A DNA stretch of 64,000 bases. Source: Sinorhizobium chiapasense (lineage in GTDB: Bacteria; Pseudomonadota; Alphaproteobacteria; Rhizobiales; Rhizobiaceae). The stretch covers positions 4,151,001 to 4,215,000 of the forward strand of contig NZ_CP133148.1 in assembly GCF_036488675.1 (NCBI RefSeq), written 5' to 3'. Under the pieces are notes generated by a model. It saw nothing but the letters and a program-made list of their open reading frames with translations. It did no database searches and was not told the origin of the DNA. Shown here one piece after another: positions 34,853 through 44,836 of the stretch (positions within the stretch are counted from its first letter, which is position 1; each line of letters starts with the position of its first letter). The position numbers and the translations under genes are program-made.

Positions 34853-35470
34853 TTGTCCGATAAGACAACGGCTGAAAACGCAAATGAACCGCGGCTGGTC
34901 ACCGAAACCGGTCTCGATCAGCGCATTGCCGACATCATCGAGCCCGTGCTCGTGCAGATGGGCTTCCGCCTCGTGCGGGTGCGCATGTCCGGCCAGAACG
35001 GCCTGACGCTGCAGATCATGACGGAGCGCAACGACGGAACCATGACCGTCGAGGATTGCGAAGAGGTTTCCAAGGCCATTTCGCCTGTGCTCGATGTGGA
35101 AGATCCGATCGACAAGGCGTATCATCTCGAAGTGTCGTCGCCGGGCATCGACCGCCCGATGGTGCGCAAGTCCGATTTCTTCCGCTGGCAGGGCCATCTG
35201 ATGAAATGCGAGACTTCGGTGATGGTCGAAGGTCGCAAGCGGTTTCGCGGCAAGATCGTGTCGGTGGACGAAGATGGCTTCCGTCTCGAGCGGGACCAGC
35301 CCGCCTACGGCGAGGAAGCGGTTGTCGCGATCCCGTTCTCGGCACTTTCGGATGCCCGGTTGATCCTGACCGACGACCTGATCCGCGACGCGTTGACGGC
35401 CGACAAGAAGGCGAAGGCCGCGCGCGCGGCCAACCAGAATTTCGAAGACGAAGATTCACCTATCGAATAA
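34853..35470 (+). CDS. rimP: Ribosome maturation factor RimP
   Basis: 205 residues from a TTG start with GAGGAGA seven bases upstream; no better ATG exists. RimP helps mature the 30S subunit. The N-terminal alpha/beta domain carries [20 protein letters not shown] and the family block [29 protein letters not shown] follows and leads into the C-terminal SH3-like domain. The C-terminal tail is charged. It heads the rimP-nusA-ylxR-infB operon and lies behind an early terminator, so it is probably controlled by attenuation. Confidence 0.95.
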   Translation: MSDKTTAENANEPRLVTETGLDQRIADIIEPVLVQMGFRLVRVRMSGQNGLTLQIMTERNDGTMTVEDCEEVSKAISPVLDVEDPIDKAYHLEVSSPGIDRPMVRKSDFFRWQGHLMKCETSVMVEGRKRFRGKIVSVDEDGFRLERDQPAYGEEAVVAIPFSALSDARLILTDDLIRDALTADKKAKAARAANQNFEDEDSPIE

Positions 35471-35516
35471 GGCAGGGCGTGCTTCAAAGCCCCCTGCAAC
35501 CAGACGGAGACAAGAT

Positions 35517-37127
35517 ATGGCAGTCAGTGCTAACCGGCTCGAACTTCTGCAGATCGCAGATGCTGTGGCACGCGAAAAGGTGATCGACCGCGAGATCGTT
35601 CTGGCCGCGATGGCGGATGCGATCCAGAAGGCGGCTCGCTCGCGTTATGGCTCGGAATCGAACATTCGCGCGGACATCAATTCGAAGACCGGCGAAATCC
35701 GTCTGCAGCGCCTTCTGGAAGTGGTCGAGAAGGCAGACGATTATTCGACGCAGATCCCGCTGGAGCTTGCGCGCGATCGCAACCCCGACGCCAAGATCGG
35801 CGATTTCATTGCAGATCCGCTGCCGCCGATGGATTTCGGCCGTATCGCCGCGCAGTCGGCCAAGCAGGTGATCGTGCAGAAGGTCCGCGAAGCCGAGCGT
35901 GACCGCCAGTACGAGGAGTTCAAGGACCGCGTCGGCGAGATCGTCAACGGCACGGTGAAGCGCGTCGAATACGGCAACGTCATCGTCGACCTTGGCCGTG
36001 GCGAGGGCATCATCCGCCGCGACGAGATGATCCCGCGCGAAAACATGCGCTACGGCGACCGCGTCCGCGCCTTCGTCTACGATGTTCGCCGTGAACAGCG
36101 CGGGCCGCAGATCTTCCTGTCGCGCACGCATCCGCAGTTCATGGTCAAGCTTTTCACCATGGAAGTGCCGGAAATCTACGACGGCATCATTCAGATCAAG
36201 TCGGTTGCCCGCGATCCGGGCTCGCGCGCCAAGATCGCCGTCGTCTCCAACGACTCGTCGATCGATCCGGTCGGTGCCTGCGTCGGTATGCGCGGCTCCC
36301 GCGTTCAGGCCGTCGTCGGCGAGCTTCAGGGCGAAAAGATCGACATCATTCCGTGGTCGCAGGATCCGGCCTCGTTCATCGTCAACGCCCTGCAGCCGGC
36401 CGAAGTCGCCAAGGTCGTTCTCGACGAGGATGCCGAGCGTATCGAAGTGGTGGTCCCGGACGAGCAGCTTTCGCTGGCCATCGGCCGCCGCGGTCAGAAC
36501 GTCCGCCTGGCCTCTCAGCTGACCGGCTGGGATATCGATATCCTGACCGAGCAGGAGGAAAGCGAGCGCCGTCAGAAGGAATTCAACGAGCGGACCCAGC
36601 TCTTCATGGAAGCGTTGGACGTCGACGAGATGGTCGGCCAGGTGCTTGCCTCCGAAGGCTTTGCCCAAGTCGAGGAACTCGCCTATGTCGATCTCGACGA
36701 AATCTCGTCGATCGACGGATTCGACGAGGAGACCGCGACCGAGATCCAGACCCGTGCCCGCGAGTACCTCGACAAGATCGAGGCCGAGATGGACGCCAAG
36801 CGCAAGGAACTCGGCGTCGCCGATGAACTGCGCACGATCAATGGGCTGACCAGCCAGATGCTGGTTGCGCTCGGCGAAGAGGGCATCAAGACCGTCGAGG
36901 ACTTTGCCGGTTGCGCCGCCGACGATCTCGTCGGCTGGACCGAGCGCAAGGACGGCGAGACCAAGCGCTTCGAGGGCATCTTCTCGAAGTTCGAGGTGAC
37001 CCGTGAAGAGGCCGAGGCGATGATCGTCCAGGCGCGTCTGGCCGCCGGCTGGATCACCGAAGAAGATCTGGCAAGCGAGACGGAAGAACCGATCGAGGTC
37101 GCCGAAGGTGCCGAGCAGGACGCCTGA
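35517..37127 (+). CDS. nusA: Transcription termination/antitermination factor NusA
   Basis: 536 residues. Order: N-terminal RNA-polymerase-binding domain (ELLQIADAVAREKVIDREIV), S1 domain (GEIVNGTVKRVEYGNVIVDL), two KH domains (SRTHPQFMVKLFTMEVPEI, VGACVGMRGSRVQAVVGEL, LAIGRRGQNVRLASQL), then two C-terminal helix-hairpin-helix repeats as in E. coli. It modulates pausing, termination and antitermination. AGACGGAGACAAGAT precedes the ATG. Since NusA influences intrinsic terminators, the hairpin in the operon leader may allow self-regulation; that is inference. Confidence 0.97.
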   Translation: MAVSANRLELLQIADAVAREKVIDREIVLAAMADAIQKAARSRYGSESNIRADINSKTGEIRLQRLLEVVEKADDYSTQIPLELARDRNPDAKIGDFIADPLPPMDFGRIAAQSAKQVIVQKVREAERDRQYEEFKDRVGEIVNGTVKRVEYGNVIVDLGRGEGIIRRDEMIPRENMRYGDRVRAFVYDVRREQRGPQIFLSRTHPQFMVKLFTMEVPEIYDGIIQIKSVARDPGSRAKIAVVSNDSSIDPVGACVGMRGSRVQAVVGELQGEKIDIIPWSQDPASFIVNALQPAEVAKVVLDEDAERIEVVVPDEQLSLAIGRRGQNVRLASQLTGWDIDILTEQEESERRQKEFNERTQLFMEALDVDEMVGQVLASEGFAQVEELAYVDLDEISSIDGFDEETATEIQTRAREYLDKIEAEMDAKRKELGVADELRTINGLTSQMLVALGEEGIKTVEDFAGCAADDLVGWTERKDGETKRFEGIFSKFEVTREEAEAMIVQARLAAGWITEEDLASETEEPIEVAEGAEQDA

Positions 37128-37132
37128 TCACG

Positions 37133-37825
37133 ATGGTAACGGAAACCGATGCTGACACCCTGCCTTCGGACAAGGGTCCGAAGGACCGGAGCGACAGTAC
37201 GCGGACCTGCATCGTCAGCCGCGAGACCGGTTCGCCGGACGAGTTGATCCGCTTCGTTGCGGCTCCCGACGGACGCGTCGTGCCGGACCTGAAGCGACAG
37301 CTTCCCGGGCGCGGATGCTGGATCAAGGCGGAGCGGGCGCTTGTCGAGAAGGCGGCGACGAAGAAGCTCTTCGCCCGTGCCCTCAAGGCCGACGTCCGGG
37401 CCGACGCGGCGCTGGCGGACGATGTCGACAGGCTGCTTGTCGAGCAGCTTGCGGGGATGATGAACATGGCGCGCAAGGCCGGCCAGTTTGTCTCCGGCGC
37501 GACGAAGACGGAACAGGCGGTGCGTGGTCTTGCGGCGCTCGCCGTCTTCCACGCCGTCGATGCGGCCGCCGACGGTGTCCGCAAGATCGATCAGGCTCGC
37601 AAGGCGATGAGTTTCGTCGCCGAGGATGAAAAGGAGATAGCCGCATTCCGCCCCTTCACGGCGGCGGAAATGGACGGGCTTTTGGGAAGTAATGCTTTTA
37701 TCCATGCCGCAGCGCTTGCAGGGCAGGCGGGTGAGGGTGTAGTGAAGCGCGCAATCATGCTCGAAAAGTACCGAGGATCCGTCCCGGTCCGGGCCGAAGG
37801 CGGCGCTGGCAAGCCACAGCAATGA
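37133..37825 (+). CDS. YlxR-family RNA-binding protein fused to an L7Ae-like domain
   Basis: 230 residues, 5 bases after nusA. Residues about 20-95 are the YlxR (DUF448) domain: RTCIVSRETGSPDELIRFV and the diagnostic GRGCWIK. Residues about 105-205 resemble an L7Ae/L30e-type domain (AGMMNMARKAGQFVSGATKT). Gram-positive operons have these as two separate genes (ylxR and ylxQ) between nusA and infB; here they are one protein. Both parts are predicted RNA-binding. A Gly/Ala tail ends the protein. Confidence 0.88.
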   Translation: MVTETDADTLPSDKGPKDRSDSTRTCIVSRETGSPDELIRFVAAPDGRVVPDLKRQLPGRGCWIKAERALVEKAATKKLFARALKADVRADAALADDVDRLLVEQLAGMMNMARKAGQFVSGATKTEQAVRGLAALAVFHAVDAAADGVRKIDQARKAMSFVAEDEKEIAAFRPFTAAEMDGLLGSNAFIHAAALAGQAGEGVVKRAIMLEKYRGSVPVRAEGGAGKPQQ

Positions 37826-37930
37826 TACGCGTCACCGGCAAAGGCCGGCATCGCGAGCATTGTTTGAGACAATTTGGAAGACAGGGTCAGGTGTTTCGCA
37901 TCCGGCCCTGATCGCTAGGAACGGAACGGA

Positions 37931-40609
37931 ATGACCGACAACAAAGACGACAAGACACTCAGCGTAGCGGGCAAGAAGACGCTGACCCTGAAACCCTCCG
38001 GGGTTCAGCAGGGGACAGTGCGTCAGGACATGGGCCGCGGCCGCACCAAGGCGGTTGTGGTTGAAACCAAGAAGCGGCGCCATTCCCGTCCTGAAGACGA
38101 GCGGCCGATCACGCCCATGAACACGTCGCCGGCAGCGCGTGCGCCGGAGCAGCGCCCCATGCCGCCGCAGCCGTCCGGCCGCCCCGCGCCGCAGCCGCAA
38201 CCGCATCAGCCACGCCAGGAGCAGAACCGTTCGCGCGTCGGCGTGGTTCTCAACGATCTGTCCGCTGGTGAGATGGAAGCCCGCCGTCGCGCCCTGGCGG
38301 AAGCCCAGATCCGCGAGGCCGAGGAAGCCAAGCGCCGCGTCGAAGAGGAAGCCCGCCGTCGGCGCGAGGAAGAAGAGCGTGCCGTACGCGAACGGGAAGA
38401 GGCCGCGCGCCGTGCCGCCGAAGAGGCAGCACGTCCGGCGGTCGTCGCCGAAAAGGTCGAGGAAGAGCGTCCGGCCGCGGCTGCGCCTGCCGTCACCGCG
38501 GAACGCCGCCCCGACACACGGCCGCAATCGCCGCGTCCGGCTCCCGCTCCCGCTCCCGCTGCCCCGCAGGCGCCGGGTGCCGCAGCCTTGCGCGGCCGCC
38601 GCGCCGGCGAAGATGAAGAGGACGATCGCGGTTCGCGCGGTGCCGGTCCCGCCCGGGGCAAGGTCACGCGTCCGGAACCCGCGAAGCCCGTTACGCGCCC
38701 GAAGGGCGATGACGGCCGTCGCCAGGGCAAGCTGACATTGACGGCCGCCGTCGACGAGGATGGCGGTCAGCGCGGACGCTCGCTCTCGGCGATGCGTCGC
38801 CGGCAGGAAAAGTTCAAGCGCAGCCAGATGCAGGAGACTCGCGAGAAGATTTCGCGCGAAGTCGTTCTGCCGGAGACCATCACGATTCAGGAGCTGTCGC
38901 AGCGCATGTCCGAACGCGCCGTCGACGTCATCAAGTTCCTGATGAAGGAAGGTCAGATGATGAAGCCGGGAGACCTGATCGACGCCGATCTCGCCGAACT
39001 CATCGCCGGCGAATTCGGCCACACGGTCAAGCGCGTCTCGGAGTCGGATGTCGAAGAGGGCATCTTCAACATCGCCGACACCGAAGAGAACATGGAGCCG
39101 CGTCCGCCGATCGTCACGATCATGGGTCACGTCGACCACGGCAAGACGTCGCTGCTCGATGCGATCCGCCACGCCAATGTGGTTGCCGGCGAAGCCGGTG
39201 GCATCACCCAGCATATCGGTGCCTATCAGGTCGAGCAGAACGGCCAGAAGATCACCTTCATCGACACCCCCGGCCACGCCGCATTCACGGCGATGCGTGC
39301 CCGTGGCGCCCAGGCGACGGATATTGCCGTCCTCGTCGTGGCGGCCGATGACAGCGTGATGCCGCAGACGATCGAGTCGATCAACCACGCCAAGGCGGCC
39401 AACGTGCCGATCATCGTGGCGATCAACAAGGTCGACAAGCCGACGGCGAACCCGCAGAAGGTTCGCACCGAGCTGCTGCAGCACGAAGTCTTCGTCGAAT
39501 CGATGGGCGGTGAAGTTCTCGACGTCGAGGTTTCGGCGAAGAACCATACCAACCTCGACAAGCTGCTCGAGGCGATCCTGCTGCAGGCCGAAATCCTCGA
39601 CCTCAAGGCCAATTCGAACCGGACGGCCGAAGGTACGGTGGTGGAAGCCGAGCTCGATCGCGGCCGCGGTGCGGTTGCGACCGTTCTCGTCCAGAAGGGT
39701 ACGCTCACGCCCGGACAGATCATCGTCGCCGGCGACCAGTGGGGTCGCGTGCGCGCGCTTGTCAATGACAAGGGCGAGCATGTGAAGTCCGCAGGCCCGT
39801 CGACGCCGGTCGAAGTTCTCGGCCTCTCCGGTACGCCGGCGGCCGGCGACAAATTCGCCGTCGTCGAGAACGAAAGCCGTGCGCGTGAGATTTCCGAATA
39901 TCGCCAGCGGCTTGCACGCGAAAAGGCGGTTGCGCGCCAGTCCGGCTCGCGCGGTTCGCTCGAGCAGATGATGAGCCAGCTCCATGCTTCCGGCATGAAG
40001 GAGTTCCCGCTGGTCATCAAGGGCGACGTGCAAGGCTCGATCGAAGCGATCGCCGGCGCTCTCGAAAAGCTCGGAACCGACGAGGTTCGGGCGCGCGTCG
40101 TGCATTCCGGCGCGGGTGGCATCACCGAATCGGATATCTCGCTCGCCGAGGCCTCGAACGCCGCGATCATCGGCTTCAACGTCCGTGCCAACAAGCAGGC
40201 GCGCGATGCCGCCGAGCGTGCCGGCATCGAAATCCGCTACTACAACATCATCTACGACCTGGTGGATGACGTGAAGGCGGCGATGTCCGGTCTGCTGTCG
40301 CCCGAGCGGCGCGAGACCTTCCTCGGCAATGCCGAGATCCTGGAGGTGTTCAACATCACCAAGGTCGGCAAGGTCGCGGGTTGCCGCGTCACCGAGGGCA
40401 AGGTGGAGCGTGGCGTCGGTGTCCGTCTCGTGCGCGACAACGTCGTCATCCACGAGGGCAAGCTCAAGACGCTCAAGCGCTTCAAGGACGAAGTTTCGGA
40501 AGTTCAGGCCGGCCAGGAATGCGGCATGGCCTTCGAGAACTACGAGGACATCCGCGCCGGCGATACGATCGAGTGCTTCCGCGTCGAACACGTTACGCGC
40601 ACACTCTGA
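37931..40609 (+). CDS. infB: Translation initiation factor IF-2
   Basis: 892 residues. The first 300 residues are a low-complexity Arg/Glu/Ala/Pro region containing a helical charged stretch, normal for alphaproteobacterial IF-2. Then come the IF2_N domain ([20 protein letters not shown]) and the GTPase domain with [12 protein letters not shown] (G1), [10 protein letters not shown] (G2), DTPGHAAF (G3) and NKVD (G4), followed by the C1 and C2 domains that bind initiator tRNA. It has GGAACGGAACGGA upstream. A strong terminator follows at 40630. Confidence 0.97.
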   Translation: MTDNKDDKTLSVAGKKTLTLKPSGVQQGTVRQDMGRGRTKAVVVETKKRRHSRPEDERPITPMNTSPAARAPEQRPMPPQPSGRPAPQPQPHQPRQEQNRSRVGVVLNDLSAGEMEARRRALAEAQIREAEEAKRRVEEEARRRREEEERAVREREEAARRAAEEAARPAVVAEKVEEERPAAAAPAVTAERRPDTRPQSPRPAPAPAPAAPQAPGAAALRGRRAGEDEEDDRGSRGAGPARGKVTRPEPAKPVTRPKGDDGRRQGKLTLTAAVDEDGGQRGRSLSAMRRRQEKFKRSQMQETREKISREVVLPETITIQELSQRMSERAVDVIKFLMKEGQMMKPGDLIDADLAELIAGEFGHTVKRVSESDVEEGIFNIADTEENMEPRPPIVTIMGHVDHGKTSLLDAIRHANVVAGEAGGITQHIGAYQVEQNGQKITFIDTPGHAAFTAMRARGAQATDIAVLVVAADDSVMPQTIESINHAKAANVPIIVAINKVDKPTANPQKVRTELLQHEVFVESMGGEVLDVEVSAKNHTNLDKLLEAILLQAEILDLKANSNRTAEGTVVEAELDRGRGAVATVLVQKGTLTPGQIIVAGDQWGRVRALVNDKGEHVKSAGPSTPVEVLGLSGTPAAGDKFAVVENESRAREISEYRQRLAREKAVARQSGSRGSLEQMMSQLHASGMKEFPLVIKGDVQGSIEAIAGALEKLGTDEVRARVVHSGAGGITESDISLAEASNAAIIGFNVRANKQARDAAERAGIEIRYYNIIYDLVDDVKAAMSGLLSPERRETFLGNAEILEVFNITKVGKVAGCRVTEGKVERGVGVRLVRDNVVIHEGKLKTLKRFKDEVSEVQAGQECGMAFENYEDIRAGDTIECFRVEHVTRTL

Positions 40610-40629
40610 TATCCGTCCGGTTGGAGATC

Positions 40630-40668
40630 GTGCGGGCGCCGGCTCCTGTTCGGCGCTCGCACTTTTTG
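40630..40668 (+). terminator. Intrinsic terminator after infB
   Basis: GTGCGGGCGCCG (40630-40641) pairs with CGGCGCTCGCAC (40651-40662; one G-U) around a nine-base loop and is followed by TTTTTG. It lies 20 bases after the infB stop and separates infB from rbfA. Confidence 0.92.
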
Positions 40669-40670
40669 AT

Positions 40671-40777
40671 GCGGGATGGGAAAAGCGTGGGCGGTTCTCC
40701 GCCCGCATCCCGCGTTTCATTTGAAATCGATCCCGTCCGTGATTCTGAGCGGATTCAATCCAGATCACGACGTGATC
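40671..40777. repeat. RIME-like two-palindrome repeat, copy 3
   Basis: GCGGGATG (40671-40678) pairs with CATCCCGC (40706-40713) around GGGCGGTTCTCCGCC; the second, partly eroded palindrome ends at CGTGATC (40771-40777). It fills most of the infB-rbfA gap and ends 13 bases before rbfA, over the place where the rbfA ribosome site must be. Confidence 0.8.
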
Positions 40778-40790
40778 GGAGGTAAGCACG

Positions 40791-41198
40791 ATGACCAGAT
40801 CCACATCCTCCGCTCCTTCCCAGCGCATGCTGCGCGTCGGAGAACAGGTGCGCGCCGCGATCACGCAGGTTCTGCAGCGTGGCGAGGTGCGCGATCCATT
40901 GATCGAAAAGATGGTGATTTCCATTTCGGAGGTACGCATGTCGCCGGATCTGAAGATCGCCACCGCCTATGTGACGCCGCTCGGCGTGGCGGATCACGCG
41001 GCGGTTATCGAGGCGCTGAATAAGCATGCAAAATTCATCCGCGGGCGGCTCGGGCCGCAGCTCCGGCAGATGAAGTACATGCCCGACGTCCGTTTCAGGG
41101 ACGATACGAGCTTCGACAACTATAAGAAGATCGACGCCCTGTTGCGCTCGCCGGAGGTCAGCCGCGACCTCGATTCCGATTCCGACGACGAAGAATAA
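40791..41198 (+). CDS. rbfA: 30S ribosome-binding factor RbfA
   Basis: 135 residues, one KH-like domain: [20 protein letters not shown] at the N-terminus, [20 protein letters not shown], and [21 protein letters not shown] with the conserved DDTSFDN near the end, then an acidic tail. It matures 16S rRNA and supports cold adaptation. It follows a terminator and a RIME, so it relies on read-through or on a promoter not recognised here. GGAGGTAAGC precedes the ATG. Confidence 0.95.
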   Translation: MTRSTSSAPSQRMLRVGEQVRAAITQVLQRGEVRDPLIEKMVISISEVRMSPDLKIATAYVTPLGVADHAAVIEALNKHAKFIRGRLGPQLRQMKYMPDVRFRDDTSFDNYKKIDALLRSPEVSRDLDSDSDDEE

Positions 41199-41207
41199 GA
41201 AAGACCC

Positions 41208-42143
41208 ATGTCCAAACCGCGCAAACCGAAGGGTCGCCCGATCTCGGGCTGGCTTATCCTCGACAAGCCGCTCGACTTTGGTTCCACCGAGGCCGTTTCC
41301 AAGATCAAGTGGCTGTTCAAGGCGCAGAAGGCGGGACATGCCGGCACGCTCGACCCGCTGGCCTCCGGCATGCTGCCGATCGCGCTCGGTGACGCGACGA
41401 AAACCGTCCCCTACGTGATGGATGGGCGGAAGATCTACGAGTTCACCGCCGCCTGGGGCGAGGAGCGGACGACCGACGATCTCGAGGGCGAAGTCGTCCG
41501 CGCGTCCGTGGAACGGCCGACGGAAGAGGCTATCCGCACCCTGCTGCCGAAATATACCGGTGTGATCAGCCAGGTGCCGCCGCAATTCTCGGCGATCAAG
41601 ATCGACGGCGAACGCGCCTACGATCTCGCGCGCGACGGGGAGGCGGTGGAAATTCCGGCCCGCGACGTGGAGGTCTTCCGGCTCTCCTTGATCGGATGCA
41701 CGCCGCATCTCGCGCATTTCGAGATCGAATGCGGCAAGGGAACCTATGTTCGCTCGCTTGCCCGCGACATGGGCCGCGATCTCGGCTGCTTCGGGCATAT
41801 CGCCTCGCTGCGCCGCACTTTCGTGGCGCCCTTCGGCGAGGATGACATGGTACCGCTTTCCGACCTCGTCGCGCTTGAGAAGATCGAGGACGATGTCGAG
41901 CGGCTCGCCGCGTTGGATGACTTCCTGATCGAAACGGGCGAGGCTCTTTCCGGCCTGCCGCACATCGCCGTCAACGATGATCAGGCCCATCGCCTCAAGA
42001 TGGGCAATCCAATCATCCTGCGTGGCCGCGAGGCACCATTGCCCGCCCCCGAGGCCTATGCGACGGCGCGCGGCAAGCTCGTGGCGATCGGCGAGATCGC
42101 CGAAGGCGAATTCCGGCCGAAGCGGGTGTTCGCCACGTCTTGA
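41208..42143 (+). CDS. truB: tRNA pseudouridine-55 synthase
   Basis: 311 residues, 9 bases after rbf[15 protein letters not shown] and [20 protein letters not shown] are the two N-terminal signatures; the catalytic aspartate is in GTLDPLASG. Also seen are [21 protein letters not shown] and the C-terminal [16 protein letters not shown]. It makes the pseudouridine in the T-loop of all tRNAs. An extra C-terminal PUA-like part is present. Confidence 0.96.
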   Translation: MSKPRKPKGRPISGWLILDKPLDFGSTEAVSKIKWLFKAQKAGHAGTLDPLASGMLPIALGDATKTVPYVMDGRKIYEFTAAWGEERTTDDLEGEVVRASVERPTEEAIRTLLPKYTGVISQVPPQFSAIKIDGERAYDLARDGEAVEIPARDVEVFRLSLIGCTPHLAHFEIECGKGTYVRSLARDMGRDLGCFGHIASLRRTFVAPFGEDDMVPLSDLVALEKIEDDVERLAALDDFLIETGEALSGLPHIAVNDDQAHRLKMGNPIILRGREAPLPAPEAYATARGKLVAIGEIAEGEFRPKRVFATS

Positions 42144-42391
42144 CCCGGCGGCGCTGCAGGCGGTTTGCGTTTGGCGAAACGCTGACGCATGATCGCGTGT
42201 GACGATTCGATCTATTCGGCGCAAGCTGCGGATATGGCCGTTCGCGGCAGTCGGGGCCAATCCGAGATCGCGATTTTGCCACGCGCACCAACCCGTGGCG
42301 GTTGTGCGGCCGACGCGCAAGGAGCGCACGGGACCTCGTTTGAGCGTTGGCCACCGGCGGCGCGGCGACAGACGGGGAAAGGCGGGCCCGG

Positions 42392-44131
42392 GTGACTGGA
42401 GTGTCGGAGAAGGACCACGGAGAAGCTTCGCGCGGCGGCTTGCAGGCTGCTGCAGCCTTCGTTCGGGACCGTCTCCGCCGGCCGTTCAGCTTCTACCTGA
42501 TTTCGCTGCTGCTGGTCGCGATCATCCCTTCCTTCATCTTTTCATTCGTCATCCTGAAACGCAGCCTGGATGCACAGGAGCAGGTCGTGACTTCGCTTCT
42601 GAAGGCCTCGACCGGCTCCGTGGCGCGCATCGTCGAGCGCGAGGTCGAGGGCATGCTGACGACCCTCAAGGTTCTTTCGACTTCGAACGCGATGGAACTG
42701 CGCGACATGCGCGCATTTTACAACCGCGCCTCCGTCGCCCTGGCCGACACCGATTCCAGTCTCGTTGTCATAGACAGGAGCCACAATCAGAGACTGAACA
42801 CCCGGCTTCCCTTCGGTGCGCCGCTTGGACCGGCGTCCGATCCCGAATCGATCGAGCTTGCCTTCAAGAGCAAGGGTCCGCTCGTCTCCGGCGTGTTTTT
42901 CGACAACACCGACGGAAGATGGGCCTTCAATGTCTACCTCCCGGTTCGGCTGCCAACCGGGGAGAGCTATCTGCTGGCCCTGACGCAAGACGCTGGCGGG
43001 ATGGCGAAGGCCGTCAATCGCGACACGCTGTCGCCCGGCTGGAATGCGGCACTGGTGGATGGCAGCGGCAAGGTCATCGTTTCTTCCGATGCGGTGGTCA
43101 AACCGGGCGATGCCTTCTTCCTCGAGAAGCTGCCGGCGATCAGTATCGGCGTCGCCAACATCAGCGAAAGCGGCGCGGACTACCGCGTCGCGACGGAGTT
43201 CTCCGTGGTGACCGGCTGGCGCATCGTCGCCTGGGCGCCGCGCGCGGTCGTCGATGCGCCGATAATGTGGTCGTTCCTCTGGCTGTCGCTTGGCGGCATC
43301 ATCTTCGCAAGCCTCGCCGTGGCAGGTTCCCTGACCATCGCCCGCCTGCTCTCGCAGGGGGTGAAACTGCTTGCCATGGATGCGCGCCGTCTCGGTGCCG
43401 GCGAGCCGATCAAGCCGCGTCGGTACATGATCACCGAGGTCGAGGATGTATCGAGCGCGTTTACCCAGGCGGCCGCGGCTCGCACCAAGGCCGAAGGGGA
43501 AATCCGTTTTCTGATGAGAGAGGTCGCGCATCGCTCAAAGAACCAGCTCACAGTCATCCAGTCTATGCTGAACCAGTCCGCTACTTCCACCGGGAGCGCG
43601 TCGGAATTCGCTGAGGCCTTTCGAAAGCGGATCGCCGGGCTTGCCCGGTCTACGGACCTGATGGTCGCCAATGCCGCTCTCGGTGTCGATTTCCGTGAAC
43701 TGGCGCAGGACCAGTTGCAACCCTTCGCTCCCGATGACCCGCAGCGCATCGTCCTCAACGGTCCGCACATACGCTTGGAAACACAGGTGGCGCAGATGCT
43801 TGGCATGGCACTGCATGAGCTTGCGACCAATGCGACCAAACACGGCGCACTCGCCAACGCGACCGGTGTCATCAGGCTCGACTGGTCGGTATCCGACGGA
43901 ATGATCGCCATTCGCTGGCGCGAAGAGGGAGCGGATATCGCCGCGCCGCCCGAACAAGCTTCGGGGCGGGCAGCGGGGCGAACGGGCTTCGGAACGGTCG
44001 TGCTCGAGCGCATGCTCGGCATGGCGCTCGGGGCCGAACTCGAAAGGGCGATGCACCCGGACGGCATCGAATGGACCATCCGAATTCCGCGCGGCGGCAG
44101 AAGCGACGTGCCGGCCGAAACCGGAAGTTGA
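42392..44131 (+). CDS. HWE-family sensor histidine kinase
   Basis: 579 residues from the GTG at 42392 (a GTG at 42401 is possible; the frame to TTG 42347 lacks a ribosome site). One membrane helix (about 32-55) precedes a periplasmic sensor of about 235 residues resembling a dCache domain, and a second helix follows (about 292-315). The kinase part is of the HWE/HisKA_2 kind: phospho-acceptor His380 in REVAHRSKNQLTVIQ, N-box ALHELATNATKHGAL and the Trp-x-Glu in IRWREEG. No response-regulator gene lies nearby, so it is an orphan. In Rhizobiales HWE kinases often act in the general stress response; the input signal here is unknown. Confidence 0.88.
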   Translation: MTGVSEKDHGEASRGGLQAAAAFVRDRLRRPFSFYLISLLLVAIIPSFIFSFVILKRSLDAQEQVVTSLLKASTGSVARIVEREVEGMLTTLKVLSTSNAMELRDMRAFYNRASVALADTDSSLVVIDRSHNQRLNTRLPFGAPLGPASDPESIELAFKSKGPLVSGVFFDNTDGRWAFNVYLPVRLPTGESYLLALTQDAGGMAKAVNRDTLSPGWNAALVDGSGKVIVSSDAVVKPGDAFFLEKLPAISIGVANISESGADYRVATEFSVVTGWRIVAWAPRAVVDAPIMWSFLWLSLGGIIFASLAVAGSLTIARLLSQGVKLLAMDARRLGAGEPIKPRRYMITEVEDVSSAFTQAAAARTKAEGEIRFLMREVAHRSKNQLTVIQSMLNQSATSTGSASEFAEAFRKRIAGLARSTDLMVANAALGVDFRELAQDQLQPFAPDDPQRIVLNGPHIRLETQVAQMLGMALHELATNATKHGALANATGVIRLDWSVSDGMIAIRWREEGADIAAPPEQASGRAAGRTGFGTVVLERMLGMALGAELERAMHPDGIEWTIRIPRGGRSDVPAETGS

Positions 44132-44401
44132 TCGCGCAAGACGCGGGCGCCGATGCTTTTCAAAGGCTTGCCGGGCAGCGCCCTCGACGCCTGGAAACCA
44201 GGGGAGGCGCCTTCAGCCAACCGGCAATTGAGGCGTGGCGCGTCGCCTCCGGACGCCGGGTTCCATGACCCTTTCCTTTTCGATCCATTTCGTTTATAGG
44301 CACGCCAGCGAAAGGCACTGCCTCTTCGTTTGAACGGCCGCGGCTGGACGACATCCCGGCTGCCGGCGACCCCGAAATCCTCGAAACGAAAGGATCATCC
44401 G

Positions 44402-44671
44402 ATGTCGATTACTGCAGAGCGCAAAGCTCAGCTCATCAAGGAATTCGCGACCGCTGAAGGCGACACCGGCTCTCCGGAAGTCCAGGTTGCGCTCCTGACG
44501 GAACGGATCAACAACCTGACCGAACACTTCAAGGGCCACAAGAAGGACAACCATTCCCGCCGTGGTCTTCTCGCGATGGTTTCCAGCCGCCGTTCGCTCC
44601 TCGACTATCTGAAGAAGAAAGACGAAGCGCGCTACAGCAAGCTGATCGGTGCCTTGGGCATCCGTCGCTAA
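44402..44671 (+). CDS. rpsO: 30S ribosomal protein S15
   Basis: 89 residues, the exact family length. [20 protein letters not shown] and [19 protein letters not shown] are the S15 signatures. The start ATG at 44402 has GAAAGGAT upstream; the longer frame to 44330 is not supported. A terminator follows 10 bases after the stop, then a palindromic repeat before pnp, so rpsO and pnp may be partly uncoupled here. Confidence 0.98.
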   Translation: MSITAERKAQLIKEFATAEGDTGSPEVQVALLTERINNLTEHFKGHKKDNHSRRGLLAMVSSRRSLLDYLKKKDEARYSKLIGALGIRR

Positions 44672-44681
44672 CCGACTTTGT

Positions 44682-44714
44682 CCGGCGGGTCGCTTGCGGC
44701 CCGCCGGCTTTTTA
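44682..44714 (+). terminator. Intrinsic terminator after rpsO
   Basis: CCGGCGGG (44682-44689) pairs with CCCGCCGG (44700-44707) around TCGCTTGCGG, followed by CTTTTTATC. Placed 10 bases after the rpsO stop. Confidence 0.9.
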
Positions 44715-44730
44715 TCGGGCGCTCGACCGC

Positions 44731-44836
44731 CTGCTGCATGATTCCTTAAATCGGGGCCGATTGAAGGATAAACATGCAGAAATTCAAAGTGCTGCTGCGA
44801 CCTTTGTATGTCTGAAGAGACGCACGGCGCTGCAGA
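44731..44836 (-). repeat. Palindromic intergenic repeat, copy 6
   Basis: Reverse orientation: CTGCTGCATGATTCCTTAAATC at the left, ATAAACATGCAG, then GTGCTGCTGCGACC and ACGCACGGCGCTGCAG at the right. It lies between the rpsO terminator and the pnp leader. Confidence 0.8.

Noticed and set aside
37832..40963. Long open frame (about 1040 codons) on the minus strand opposite infB
   Set aside because: It is the complement of a well-supported IF-2 gene with strong codon bias; high GC third positions keep the opposite frame open. Its translation has no recognisable domain.
40755..42329. Minus-strand open frame opposite rbfA and truB
   Set aside because: Shadow of two recognised genes, runs through the RIME repeat, no domain.
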